Shown here piece by piece: positions 34,560 through 42,976 of a stretch of 64,000 nucleotides of DNA. Position numbers and translations under genes: made by a program. The notes beneath the pieces are model-generated. The model had not been told where the DNA came from. It searched no databases and was given only the letters and a program-made list of their open reading frames with translations. The DNA is from Sulfitobacter maritimus (GTDB taxonomy: Bacteria; Pseudomonadota; Alphaproteobacteria; Rhodobacterales; Rhodobacteraceae), in the NCBI RefSeq assembly GCF_013346665.1, contig NZ_JABVBB010000034.1, forward strand, positions 434,001 through 498,000, written 5' to 3'. Within the stretch, counting starts at the first letter, position 1. Each line of letters begins with the position of its first letter.

Positions 34560-35912
34560 GTGATTTCAAAGGTTTCCCATGCGGTGACGGGCAATCGCCT
34601 GATGGCCCGCGCGTTGCGGTCGACGTCTTGGATCGTGCTGGGCTATGGCGGGTCGCAGGCGATCCGTCTGGGCTCGAACCTGATCCTGACCCGGTTGCTG
34701 TTCCCCGAAGCCTTTGGCTTGATGGCCCTGATCCAAGTGGTGATCGTCGGACTGACGCTTTTCTCGGATGTGGGCATCGCGCCCTCCATCGCGCAGAGCA
34801 AACGGGGGGATGACCCGGACTTTCTGAACACCGCCTACACAATCCAAGCGTTGCGGGGGGCGGGGCTTTGGCTTGCAGCCTGTGCGCTGGCATGGCCGGT
34901 GGCGCAGTTCTATGACGCGCCGCAGCTGTTGATCTACCTGCCCATCGCGGCACTTAGCCTTTTGATCGCGGGGTTTAACCCCACCCGGATTGAGACCGCG
35001 CACCGGCATCTGCAAATGGGACGGCTGACTCTGCTGGACCTCGCCTCGCAGGTGATTGGGATTGTCATCATGGTGGTGGGCGCCTTGATCTGGCAATCGG
35101 TCTTGGCGCTGGTGGTCGGCGGTGTAGCGGGCGCATTGGCGAAATTATTGCTGACCCATTTCTATCTGCCCGGCGCTGCCAACCGTTTTCGCTGGGAGCG
35201 CGCCGCAGCGCGGGAGCTTGTGCATTTCGGCAAATGGATTTTTCTGTCGACGATGTTCTGGTTCTTCGCGAGCCAAGGCGACCGGGCGATCTTGGGCAAA
35301 TTCCTGTCCTTAGACGGTTTAGGCATCTATAATATCGGTTATTTCCTTGCCAGCTTTCCGCTGCTGCTGGGCCAGAATGTCACCGGACGTGTGATGATCC
35401 CGATCTACCGCGAAACCGGAGCGCGTGATCACGCCAAGCTGCGCCGGATGCGCTATGCGCTCAGCGCTGGTTTGCTGCTAATGCTGGCGCTTATGGCCTT
35501 GGCAGGACCGTGGCTGGTTGGGTTGCTTTATGACCCGCGCTATCTGGCGAGCGGGGCGATCCTAGTTGTCTTGGCGCTGGCATTGATGCCGCAGGTGATC
35601 GGGCTGACCTATGACCAGGCGGCACTTGCGGCGGGCGACTCGCGGCGTTTCTTCATCTCATCGGCCACGCGGGCGAGCCTTCAGATTGTGCTGCTGCTGG
35701 TGGGGGTGATTTATGCCGGGCTACCGGGGGCGTTGATCGGCATGGGGGCGGCGATAGTCCTGTCTCATTTTGTGTTGATCTGGCTGGCCCGTGCGCATGG
35801 CGTCTGGGACGGTTGGCATGATCTGACATTCACTGCGCTTGCCTTAACCCTGGGGGCGGTGGCGCTCTCGCTGCATTGGGACTGGCTGGGTGATATTGCA
35901 GCTGTGGGCTGA
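34560..35912 (+). CDS. Wzx-type polysaccharide flippase (MATE/PST superfamily)
   Basis: 450 residues with about twelve to fourteen membrane segments. The N-terminal ALRSTSWIVLGYGGSQAIRL, LTRLLFPEAFGLMAL and DVGIAPSIAQ, then the central FGKWIFLSTMFWFFASQGDR and GIYNIGYFLASFPL, are characteristic of lipopolysaccharide/exopolysaccharide exporters such as WzxC. It probably flips lipid-linked repeat units across the inner membrane for the polymerase-like protein. GTG at 34560 is used; ATG at 34602 is an alternative. Confidence 0.87.
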   Translation: MISKVSHAVTGNRLMARALRSTSWIVLGYGGSQAIRLGSNLILTRLLFPEAFGLMALIQVVIVGLTLFSDVGIAPSIAQSKRGDDPDFLNTAYTIQALRGAGLWLAACALAWPVAQFYDAPQLLIYLPIAALSLLIAGFNPTRIETAHRHLQMGRLTLLDLASQVIGIVIMVVGALIWQSVLALVVGGVAGALAKLLLTHFYLPGAANRFRWERAAARELVHFGKWIFLSTMFWFFASQGDRAILGKFLSLDGLGIYNIGYFLASFPLLLGQNVTGRVMIPIYRETGARDHAKLRRMRYALSAGLLLMLALMALAGPWLVGLLYDPRYLASGAILVVLALALMPQVIGLTYDQAALAAGDSRRFFISSATRASLQIVLLLVGVIYAGLPGALIGMGAAIVLSHFVLIWLARAHGVWDGWHDLTFTALALTLGAVALSLHWDWLGDIAAVG

Positions 35913-35916
35913 TTGG

Positions 35917-37224
35917 TCAGCCCTGACGCGCCCCTTTACGGGCCTGCCGCGCGGCGCGGCCCTTCTGGCCAGCTTTCAGACGTTCCTGCCAAACCTTGCC
36001 CAAAGTCCGGCGCTTTTCGCGGGGGCTTAGGTCAGGGATCGACACGACCGGCACCAGCCCGGTTTCGCGGGTCATTTGCCGAGCCGAACGGATCACCGGG
36101 CGGCGCAGTTCCAGCAAGAAGGCCACCAACAGCGCCAGCGCGACACTTGCCATGCCCCCAATGGCAGCACGTTTCTTCCGGCTGAGCGAGATCGGGTATT
36201 CTGGCAGTTCAGCAGACTCTAAGGTGGTGAGCTTCTCACCGCGTTCATCGGCCTCAAGAGAGAAACCGACCTCGGCCTCATTGCGCCGTGCGCTGATAAC
36301 CTCAAGCTGATCTTGCAACTGCTCTAAACGACGCTCGAAACGGGCGAGCTCTCGCTCAACCTCTGGCGAGGTCTGAAGGCTGGCGCTCAGCGCGTCGCGC
36401 TGTTCTTCCAGCAGGTCACGCTGTGTTGTAAGGCTCTCCAAGGTGGCGTCCAACTCGGCCTGCTCGCGCGCAATGGTCGCGGCGCGCGCGTCGGGGTTGG
36501 GGCGGTCTCGTGCCAGCCGGGTTGCGATGATCTCTCGGTCTAAGTCGAGGATCGCTTCATTGAGACTACCAATTTCGCCCCGGCGAAATTCCAGACTGCC
36601 CTCGAGCGACAGGTCATTCGCGGTGCTAAAGGCGGCGCGTTCTTCTTCAAGCTTGGCAATGTCGCGGATCAGGTTTTCCTCTTGCCGCTGGAAGAACTCC
36701 AACGTTTCGCGGGTTTGGTTCTGACGCTGCGCGGCCGAGAGAGCGCGGGTGCGGTCTGCGAACTCCCGCGCTACGGCCTGTGCATCGGCGGGATCGTCCA
36801 TTTCCGCAGTGAATGTCACCACCGAGATCCTGCCATCATCGCCGTAGCCCTCACGGGGGGCCGCCACCCCTGTGATGGAGACGGAGCGGCGCAGCAGATC
36901 AACCTTTTCGCTTTGGCGCAACGTAGTCAATTTCTCGTAGAGGCCAAACTTATCAATAATATCAATGAGGTTCCCTCGCGCCATGAGTTGCTGCTCAATG
37001 AGTTGCAGCCGCCGGGCAGAAGAGCCTTCGACCGTTGAGGGGGCCAGATCATTCGCAATTTTGGGCTGTTCGATCTGGATGACTTCGGAGGACCGATAGA
37101 CATGCGGGGTCGATAACGCCCAGATGACCGATGCGATGCAACCCAACAGGACGATTACGAAAATTACACCCGCGCGGCGGCGCAGCATGTCGATGAAGTC
37201 ATCGAGAGTATAGATCGGTCCCAT
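35917..37224 (-). CDS. Wzz-like polysaccharide co-polymerase / chain-length regulator
   Basis: 435 residues. Two membrane helices (about 17-37 and about 345-367) flank a long periplasmic coiled-coil region rich in Glu, Arg and Leu, the polysaccharide co-polymerase layout. IYTLDDFIDMLRRRAGVIF is the Wzz N-terminus, and LPEYPISLSRKKR precedes the second helix. A basic cytoplasmic tail follows. There is no fused kinase; the CpsD-like protein encoded upstream probably partners it. ATG at 37224 has GGAAAGAG upstream and is preferred to an in-frame start at 37248. It is the third gene of the exoY-cpsD-wzz operon. Confidence 0.87.
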   Translation of the reverse strand: MGPIYTLDDFIDMLRRRAGVIFVIVLLGCIASVIWALSTPHVYRSSEVIQIEQPKIANDLAPSTVEGSSARRLQLIEQQLMARGNLIDIIDKFGLYEKLTTLRQSEKVDLLRRSVSITGVAAPREGYGDDGRISVVTFTAEMDDPADAQAVAREFADRTRALSAAQRQNQTRETLEFFQRQEENLIRDIAKLEEERAAFSTANDLSLEGSLEFRRGEIGSLNEAILDLDREIIATRLARDRPNPDARAATIAREQAELDATLESLTTQRDLLEEQRDALSASLQTSPEVERELARFERRLEQLQDQLEVISARRNEAEVGFSLEADERGEKLTTLESAELPEYPISLSRKKRAAIGGMASVALALLVAFLLELRRPVIRSARQMTRETGLVPVVSIPDLSPREKRRTLGKVWQERLKAGQKGRAARQARKGARQG

Positions 37225-37338
37225 GGGTCTCTTTCCGGCCAGCCTCAAACACCCGCCCTTTAATATTGGCGGGTTTTGCTAGGCTAGACCAAAACAATTA
37301 GGCGATAATAGGGCGTATCGCGCCAGTTTTCTAGCTGA

Positions 37339-38274
37339 TCAGGCGTAGCTTGGCAGGCTGGAAGCCCGCGCGCGGTTCAGAACGACGCCCAAGAGCGGCA
37401 CCTGTCCTTCAAGCATACGTTCACATTCGCGCAGATGGCGCGCCACGGTCTGGCTGCCGTCCGAAACGAGCAGAACCCCATCAAGCTGCGGTAGAAAGGC
37501 CGACAGATCGTCATGGCTTAGCATCGGCGGCATGTCGTAAAGCACTATCTCAGGACGCAGCGCAGCGCGCATCCGTAGCAGCGTTTCGGCAGTCGCCCCG
37601 TCTTGCAAAATCTCGGCGGCATTCACTTCTGCGCGGGAGTTGAGGCCAAGCGCGAGGGTGTCGCTGATCCGATGAACTTGGGTGCCAAGCGCCGAGCGCC
37701 CGCCGAGCAGATCGCTCATGGCGCCTGGCGCATCCATATCAAACGCACGCGCCAGTCCGGGGCTGCGCATGTTCATGTCCATCAAGACCGTGCGCGACCC
37801 TGGCACCCGAGACAGGCTCAGTGCCAGATTGGTGGCGGTAAAGGTGTTGCCGGAGCCGGACGTCGGAGCGACCACGGCGATGTTGACCCATCCATGTTCA
37901 AGCGTGGTCTGACGCAGGCGAGTTCGCAAAAGGTCGAACGCGCGGGCGGCAGCACTGTTGCGGTTGTCATCCACCAGCGGCATGTCCCCGCCCGGCCCGG
38001 GGGCGGCGATGGGCAGGTCTTCCCAACGGGGGGCGCGGTCGTCGCTGACAAAGGGCGCAACATTGCGCTCCGCGTTGCGACTGTCCGCTTCAAACGTAGC
38101 AGGGACGGTGTCAGCGGGGTGGAAGATGTCGATGCCGTCATCGCTGTCGTCGTCAAGTTGATTGATCACCGCGCGGCGTGGTCGGATGCTGTGGCGCATC
38201 CCGGCACCACCAAAAGACGCCAAAACGTCAGCACTGTCCGCAGTAAGGGGGTCGGATGCGTAGTTATCTTTCAT
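37339..38274 (-). CDS. CpsD/CapB-like P-loop protein with altered Walker A
   Basis: 311 residues. After a charged, probably disordered 110-residue N-terminus there is a bacterial-tyrosine-kinase-like P-loop domain: RAFDLLRTRLR, VVAPTSGSGNTFTATNLALS, VLMDMNMRSPG (Walker A') and EIVLYDMPPML (Walker B). The Walker A Lys is Asn (GSGNT, codon AAC), and the C-terminus has only one Tyr (LPSYA) instead of a tyrosine cluster, so autophosphorylation is doubtful. It may regulate Wzz structurally. ATG at 38274 has AAAGGG upstream; an ATG at 38301 is possible but lacks one. It is between exoY and wzz on the same strand. Confidence 0.83.
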   Translation of the reverse strand: MKDNYASDPLTADSADVLASFGGAGMRHSIRPRRAVINQLDDDSDDGIDIFHPADTVPATFEADSRNAERNVAPFVSDDRAPRWEDLPIAAPGPGGDMPLVDDNRNSAAARAFDLLRTRLRQTTLEHGWVNIAVVAPTSGSGNTFTATNLALSLSRVPGSRTVLMDMNMRSPGLARAFDMDAPGAMSDLLGGRSALGTQVHRISDTLALGLNSRAEVNAAEILQDGATAETLLRMRAALRPEIVLYDMPPMLSHDDLSAFLPQLDGVLLVSDGSQTVARHLRECERMLEGQVPLLGVVLNRARASSLPSYA

Positions 38275-38338
38275 CTTTTTCCCTTTGAATTTCTTGAACA
38301 TTGAGGTTTCTGCTTGCCGGGGTGGGGCGATACATCGT

Positions 38339-39109
38339 TCAGCATCCTGTCCGGCGCAGAACCACGCCCACCGTTTTAAGAAGGATCGTCAGATCCATGG
38401 AGAGGGATATGTTGCGACGATAGGCGCCGTCCACTTCGTTGCGGTAGGTAAAGCGGCTGTTGTTGCGGGTCGAGACCTGCCACAATCCTGTAATACCGGG
38501 ACGGAGCGCGAAGTAGGATTTTGGATCACCGTAGAGGTCCAACTGGTCAGGCATCATCGGACGCGGCCCAATGAGGCTCATGTCGCCGATCAGCACGTTC
38601 CACAATTGCGGCAGCTCATCAAGCGAAGTGGCCCGCAGAAATCCACCCACCTTGGTAATACGGGGGTCGTTGCTAAGTTTTTGCATCTCATCCCATTCGC
38701 GCCGCATCGCCGGGTTCGCGGCAAGGTAGCCTTCAAGCACCGCATCCGCATCGCGTACCATCGTGCGCAGTTTCAGGATGGAGAAGCGTTTGCCGCCCCG
38801 CCCCAGACGCGGCTGGGTGTAGAAGGGCGCACCGCTTTCAATCCACAATGCCAGCGCGCAAAGCGCGATCAGCGGCAAAGCAATGGGCAAAGAAGCCAGA
38901 ACAATCAGACGCTCCAAGACCGGCTTGGCAAAGCGCCCATACAGCCCCTTGGGCCGCAGCTGAATGCCCCGCAAACGACGCGGGGCATGGAGAGCAACGC
39001 TCTGCACCATAGTCGGACCCAAAGAAGACACCGGACGCTCTAGCTCAGCGGCTAGGGCGCTGTAATTAACCAAGCCGTAACCCGGTCCATCGACGTTCGC
39101 GTACTTCAT
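38339..39109 (-). CDS. exoY: ExoY-type undecaprenyl-phosphate sugar transferase
   Basis: 256 residues. One N-terminal membrane segment (about 65-90) is followed by the bacterial sugar transferase domain: GGKRFSILKLRTMVRDAD, FLRATSLDELPQLWNVL, GDMSLIGPRPMMPDQ and RPGITGLWQVSTRNNS. Enzymes of this group put the first sugar phosphate on undecaprenyl phosphate. It is the first gene of the minus-strand operon exoY-cpsD-wzz and faces a 617-bp gene-free region. The sugar (galactose or glucose) is not determined by sequence. Confidence 0.92.
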   Translation of the reverse strand: MKYANVDGPGYGLVNYSALAAELERPVSSLGPTMVQSVALHAPRRLRGIQLRPKGLYGRFAKPVLERLIVLASLPIALPLIALCALALWIESGAPFYTQPRLGRGGKRFSILKLRTMVRDADAVLEGYLAANPAMRREWDEMQKLSNDPRITKVGGFLRATSLDELPQLWNVLIGDMSLIGPRPMMPDQLDLYGDPKSYFALRPGITGLWQVSTRNNSRFTYRNEVDGAYRRNISLSMDLTILLKTVGVVLRRTGC

Positions 39110-39726
39110 GCAACCCCCCCAGGGATCAATCGTGTGAGCAAGCCTCGCAAAAAGGCTTGGTGTTTCAGGCAGCTGTGCAGGTCGTTAACGCATGGCCTGG
39201 CTTCTTTGTTCAGGTAAGGCAGCTAGAATTTGTTACCACCTTTTCGCCTTATTCGATCCATTTTCTTAGAAACAGATTGTTTCCCAGCTGGTTCGAGCGT
39301 GTATCGCGCTTGAGGGTCTGGCAATGCGGCGGGGCGATGATCCTGTGCAGCCACAGGGGCGCCGTCTTGGTCGATTCAGCGCCTTTGGTCTAAGGTAACT
39401 CTTTAAAAACAAAAGACAATGGTGATGCTGTGCCGGTGGCTGGAACCTGCGAGTGGTCGTACATAGTCTTTGCTATAAGCGCTGTATGGCTGCTAGGCGA
39501 GGCGCGAAAAACGGCAAAAATCACGCAGAATTGTAGCGGGCTGCTGGACTGCTACCGTCAATGGGAAAGGCGACAACTGGGCGACAATAGGGCGTTTGGA
39601 CTGCCCGCGACTCAGTAAAGGCTACACACGTTAGGCGCGCAGACGCGGTTTTGCGGCGCTGAGAAGACAAAAGCAGAAGCAGCGCACGCGCTACGTTTCT
39701 CTTGCAGAAGGTAGAGAGGAGGAAAG
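39110..39726. other. 617-bp region without a gene, upstream of exoY and tRNA-Glu
   Basis: No frame here has a convincing ribosome-binding site or protein pattern. Present are AT-rich stretches unusual for this genome (near 39221-39290 and 39395-39420), a CCTGTG/CACAGG hairpin at 39342-39357 and an AAGCC/GGCTT hairpin near 39139-39157. The most likely contents are the exoY promoter with operators and the downstream region of the tRNA-Glu gene. Confidence 0.5.
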
Positions 39727-39801
39727 TGGCAGCCCGTAGGGGAATCGAACCCCTCTTTCCAGGTTGAAAACCTGGCGTCCTAACCGATAGACGAACGGGC
39801 C
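39727..39801 (-). tRNA. tRNA-Glu (anticodon TTC)
   Basis: The minus strand folds into a full cloverleaf. The acceptor stem starts GGCCCGT and ends ACGGGCT, followed by discriminator G and an encoded CCA. The anticodon stem is CCAGG/CCTGG with loop TTTTCAA, anticodon TTC, and the T arm is GAGGGGTTCGATTCCCCT. Length is 75 bases including CCA. Confidence 0.97.
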
Positions 39802-39913
39802 ACTCTATGTCAGTGCAGCGCTTAGTGTCTTGCTGCTCTGTCTGTGAGCGGACGTTTAAGTAATACCGCAGGTGGCCGCAAGCGGAAAAATGCACTTTTT
39901 CGAGAAAAAGTTT

Positions 39914-41653
39914 TTAAGCCCGCGCGGCATCTTCCAAACGCAGCTGTACGGACTGCCGCCCGCGGAAGTTGTTTATGTCGAGACGGCCTGCCAGATGGAA
40001 ACGCGCGCCACCGTGGTTTTCGAGCGCCGGGCCAAGGGGTCCATCGTAGGCACCGAAAGAGATCGCTTCGAGATTTGCCCCCAGACCGTCACTGAAACTC
40101 ACCTTAAGGTGGTTCTCGCCCACGCGTTTGGCAAAGCGGATTTGCATGTCTGCGAAAGCATAGCGCGGGGCAGGGGCGCCCGCGCCGAAAGGGCCCGCGT
40201 GATCGACCATTTCGGCCAGTTCCACCGTCGCCGCGCCGGGCATCATCATGCCGCAAAGATTAAGGTCGGCAGGACCGGCCAAATGCGCACCCTGTTTGGC
40301 CAGCAATTCGCCCAAGCGCTCCATGGCCGCGTCGATCTTGTCTTCGGCCACGGTGAGGCCCGCTGCCATCTTGTGGCCACCGCCTTTGATCAGCAGCCCT
40401 TCGGCGGCAAGACGCTGGATCGGGGCACCTAAGTCAATGCCGCTGATCGAGCGGCCCGACCCTTTGCCAATACCGTCCTCTACGCCGATCACGATGGAGG
40501 GGCGGTTGGAGGCTTCTTTGAGCCGTGAGGCGACGATTCCCACCACGCCGGGATGCCAACCGGGGCCAGCGGCCCAAGCCAGTGGTCCGTCAAACCCCCG
40601 CTCTTCGGCCTGCGACATAGCGCTCGCGCGCACGGCGGCTTCGACCTCGCGGCGGTCTGTGTTGAGTTGGTCGAGCCGCTCAGCGAGTGCAGCGGCTTCA
40701 TGCGGATCATCTGTCGCCAACAGGCGTGCGCCGAGGTCGGCTTGCCCAATGCGCCCTCCCGCGTTGATGCGGGGGCCAAGGAGGTAGCCAAGGTGATATG
40801 CAGTAGGTGCGGTGTCCATTCGGGCAACGTCGGCCAGCGCGGCAAGGCCGACACGTGCGCGGCGGGCCATGACTTTCAGCCCTTGCCGGACAAAGGCGCG
40901 GTTCACCCCAATCAGCGGCGCGACATCCGCAACAGTCGCGAGTGCTACGAGGTCAAGCATCGACATCAGATCCGGCCCTTTGGTCCCTGCTTCGCGCAGC
41001 TGTCGGCCCACTTCGACGAGCATCAGAAAGACCACTGCAGCGGCGCAGAGATGCGCCAGCGCGCCGTCTTCGTCTTGCCGGTTGGGGTTCACCACGGCCA
41101 GCGCATCGGGGAGGGTTTCGCCGCCCAAATGGTGGTCGAGCACGATGACATCCGCGCCCTTTGCCGCAGCGATGGGACCATGAGAAAGGGTGCCGCAGTC
41201 CACGCAGATGATCAGGTCATGCTCCGCAGCCAGCGCGGACATGGCGGCGTCATTGGGGCCATAGCCTTCGTCGATACGGTCGGGAATATAGAGGGTCGCG
41301 CGATGCCCCATGTCGCGCAGCCAGACCAGCAGGAGCGCTGCCGAAGAGCCGCCATCCACATCGTAGTCCGCGAAGATCGCGATGCGTTCGCGCGCTTTGA
41401 GCGCGGCAAGGAAACGGGTGGCCGCCCGCTCCATGTCGCGCAGGCTGCGTGGATCGGGCAGGAGGTCGCGCAGAGCGGGCGCCAGAAAGCCTGCCGCCTC
41501 GGTATCCGCCACGCCCCGGCGTGCCAGCACTTGGCATACCGGATCGGGCAGCCCTGCGCGTTGCGCCAGAAGTTCAGCGGCGCGGGACAGTTCCACGTCA
41601 GGACCAATCCAGCGCCGCCCGGTCAGGGAGGTTTCAACACCGAGAAAACTCAT
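39914..41653 (-). CDS. recJ: Single-stranded-DNA-specific exonuclease RecJ
   Basis: 579 residues. The DHH phosphoesterase motifs are clear: FADYDVDGGSSAALL, ICVDCGT, VIVLDHHLG and later GPRINAGGRIG, then a DHHA1 region with IKGGGHKMAAG and a C-terminal OB-like domain. RecJ degrades single-stranded DNA 5' to 3' in recombination and repair. It lies 43 bases after glpX, in the order hom-glpX-recJ common in Rhodobacteraceae, so co-transcription is likely. Confidence 0.95.
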   Translation of the reverse strand: MSFLGVETSLTGRRWIGPDVELSRAAELLAQRAGLPDPVCQVLARRGVADTEAAGFLAPALRDLLPDPRSLRDMERAATRFLAALKARERIAIFADYDVDGGSSAALLLVWLRDMGHRATLYIPDRIDEGYGPNDAAMSALAAEHDLIICVDCGTLSHGPIAAAKGADVIVLDHHLGGETLPDALAVVNPNRQDEDGALAHLCAAAVVFLMLVEVGRQLREAGTKGPDLMSMLDLVALATVADVAPLIGVNRAFVRQGLKVMARRARVGLAALADVARMDTAPTAYHLGYLLGPRINAGGRIGQADLGARLLATDDPHEAAALAERLDQLNTDRREVEAAVRASAMSQAEERGFDGPLAWAAGPGWHPGVVGIVASRLKEASNRPSIVIGVEDGIGKGSGRSISGIDLGAPIQRLAAEGLLIKGGGHKMAAGLTVAEDKIDAAMERLGELLAKQGAHLAGPADLNLCGMMMPGAATVELAEMVDHAGPFGAGAPAPRYAFADMQIRFAKRVGENHLKVSFSDGLGANLEAISFGAYDGPLGPALENHGGARFHLAGRLDINNFRGRQSVQLRLEDAARA

Positions 41654-41696
41654 GCGCGCCTCATCTTACCGTTGTATCTGTAGGGAAGCGTGGCGC

Positions 41697-42665
41697 TCAC
41701 CCGCCGTTTGTGGGCGTGCGGTAGTTGATCCGACGCACGGACCCGGTGCGCGAGCGCATGATCAGTGTCTCGGTTGTCAGCCAGCCGGGTTCGCGTTTCA
41801 CGCCGGGCAAGATGTTACCGCCGGTCACCCCGGTCGCGGCGAAAATCACGTCCTGCGTGACCATTTCGTCGCGGGAATAGATGCGGTCAAGCTCGGTGAT
41901 CCCGGCTTTGGCAGCGCGGCCTTTTTCGTCGTCATTACGGAACAACAGACGGCCATACATCTGCCCGCCCATGCATTTCAGCGCAGCGGCGGCCAGAACA
42001 CCTTCGGGCGCGCCGCCTTGGCCCATATACATGTCGATCCCGGTTTCAGGGTCGGCGCAGTGCATCACACCTGCCACGTCACCGTCGGTGATCAGGCGGA
42101 TGGCGGCACCAGTGGCGCGCACTTCGGCGATCATATCGGCGTGGCGGGGGCGCTCAAGGATGCAGACAGTGATGTCGGAAGGCGCGCAGCCCTTGGCGCG
42201 GGCAAGTGCTTCGACGCGCGCGCCGGGGGCCATGTCGAGGGTGACGACGTCAGTCTCGAACCCCGGGCCGATGGCGAGCTTGTCCATATAGGTATCTGGC
42301 GCGTGCAACATGGAACCGCGCGGGCCCATGGCGATCACGGTCAGCGCGTTGGGCATGTCTTTGGCGGTCAGCGTGGTGCCTTCGAGCGGATCAAGCGCGA
42401 TGTCTACGCCGGGCCCTTTGCCGGTGCCGACTTCCTCGCCGATGTAAAGCATTGGCGCTTCGTCACGTTCGCCTTCGCCGATGACCACGACGCCGGCGAT
42501 GTCGAGCATGTTGAGCTGTTCGCGCATCGCGTTGACGGCGGCTTGGTCGGCGGCTTTCTCGTCACCTTTGCCGATCAGCTTGGCCGAAGCGAGGGCAGCA
42601 GCTTCGGAAACGCGGGCGAGGCCGAGTGATAACATGCGGTCTTGAAATTCGGCGGAAGCGGTCAT
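41697..42665 (-). CDS. glpX: Class II fructose-1,6-bisphosphatase GlpX
   Basis: 322 residues. IGEGERDEAPMLYIGEEVG, DIALDPLEGTTLTA, GKGCAPSDITVCILERPRH-type and GQGGAPEGVLAAAALKCMGG blocks identify the GlpX family. The Asp/Glu residues in GEGERDE and DPLEGT bind metal and the phosphate. It acts in gluconeogenesis. It lies between hom and recJ on the same strand. ATG at 42665 matches the family N-terminus. Confidence 0.96.
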   Translation of the reverse strand: MTASAEFQDRMLSLGLARVSEAAALASAKLIGKGDEKAADQAAVNAMREQLNMLDIAGVVVIGEGERDEAPMLYIGEEVGTGKGPGVDIALDPLEGTTLTAKDMPNALTVIAMGPRGSMLHAPDTYMDKLAIGPGFETDVVTLDMAPGARVEALARAKGCAPSDITVCILERPRHADMIAEVRATGAAIRLITDGDVAGVMHCADPETGIDMYMGQGGAPEGVLAAAALKCMGGQMYGRLLFRNDDEKGRAAKAGITELDRIYSRDEMVTQDVIFAATGVTGGNILPGVKREPGWLTTETLIMRSRTGSVRRINYRTPTNGG

Positions 42666-42976
42666 GAGGTGTCCTTGGGGTCAAATGGGTTTTCTGTCCT
42701 GTAACGCTGTGCGCGTCTCGGGGCAAGTTTTCAGGTTGGGGCTGCGCAAAGCTCTGGCCCGGAAACAAGCCGCAGGTGCTGGGCTATCGTCTGCCCACCC
42801 AACACGCCAGAGGCGTGCCGAACTATATCGGGCGCACCTCCGGTGCGACCGGGCTGGCGATTTGGTAAGGCTGGGCGCACCTTAGCAAACGCACATCACA
42901 GCTGCACAATAAAGTGGCACGAGCCGAGGTTGCTATCGCCACCCCACGGGCAGGCGATGGCCCTTAGCAAACACCC
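42666..42976. other. 311-bp region without a supported gene between hom and glpX
   Basis: Several short frames cross it, none with a ribosome-binding site and a recognisable product. CGCACC/GGTGCG forms a small hairpin at 42833-42847 with no T run, and ACGCC/GGCGT forms another near 42803-42816. It may hold the glpX promoter or a transcript-processing structure. Confidence 0.45.

Noticed and set aside
39727..39801. tRNA-Glu as the attachment site of a genomic island covering the polysaccharide locus.
   Set aside because: I see no integrase gene, and no repeat of the tRNA 3' end is evident at the other side of the locus. Gene composition and base use there look like the rest of the window.
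40553..41683. Plus-strand open frame of 376 residues.
   Set aside because: It is antisense to recJ, which has all its catalytic motifs.
42833..42847. CGCACC-TCC-GGTGCG hairpin as a terminator for hom.
   Set aside because: It has a short stem, no T run on the minus strand and lies 130 bases from the hom stop.
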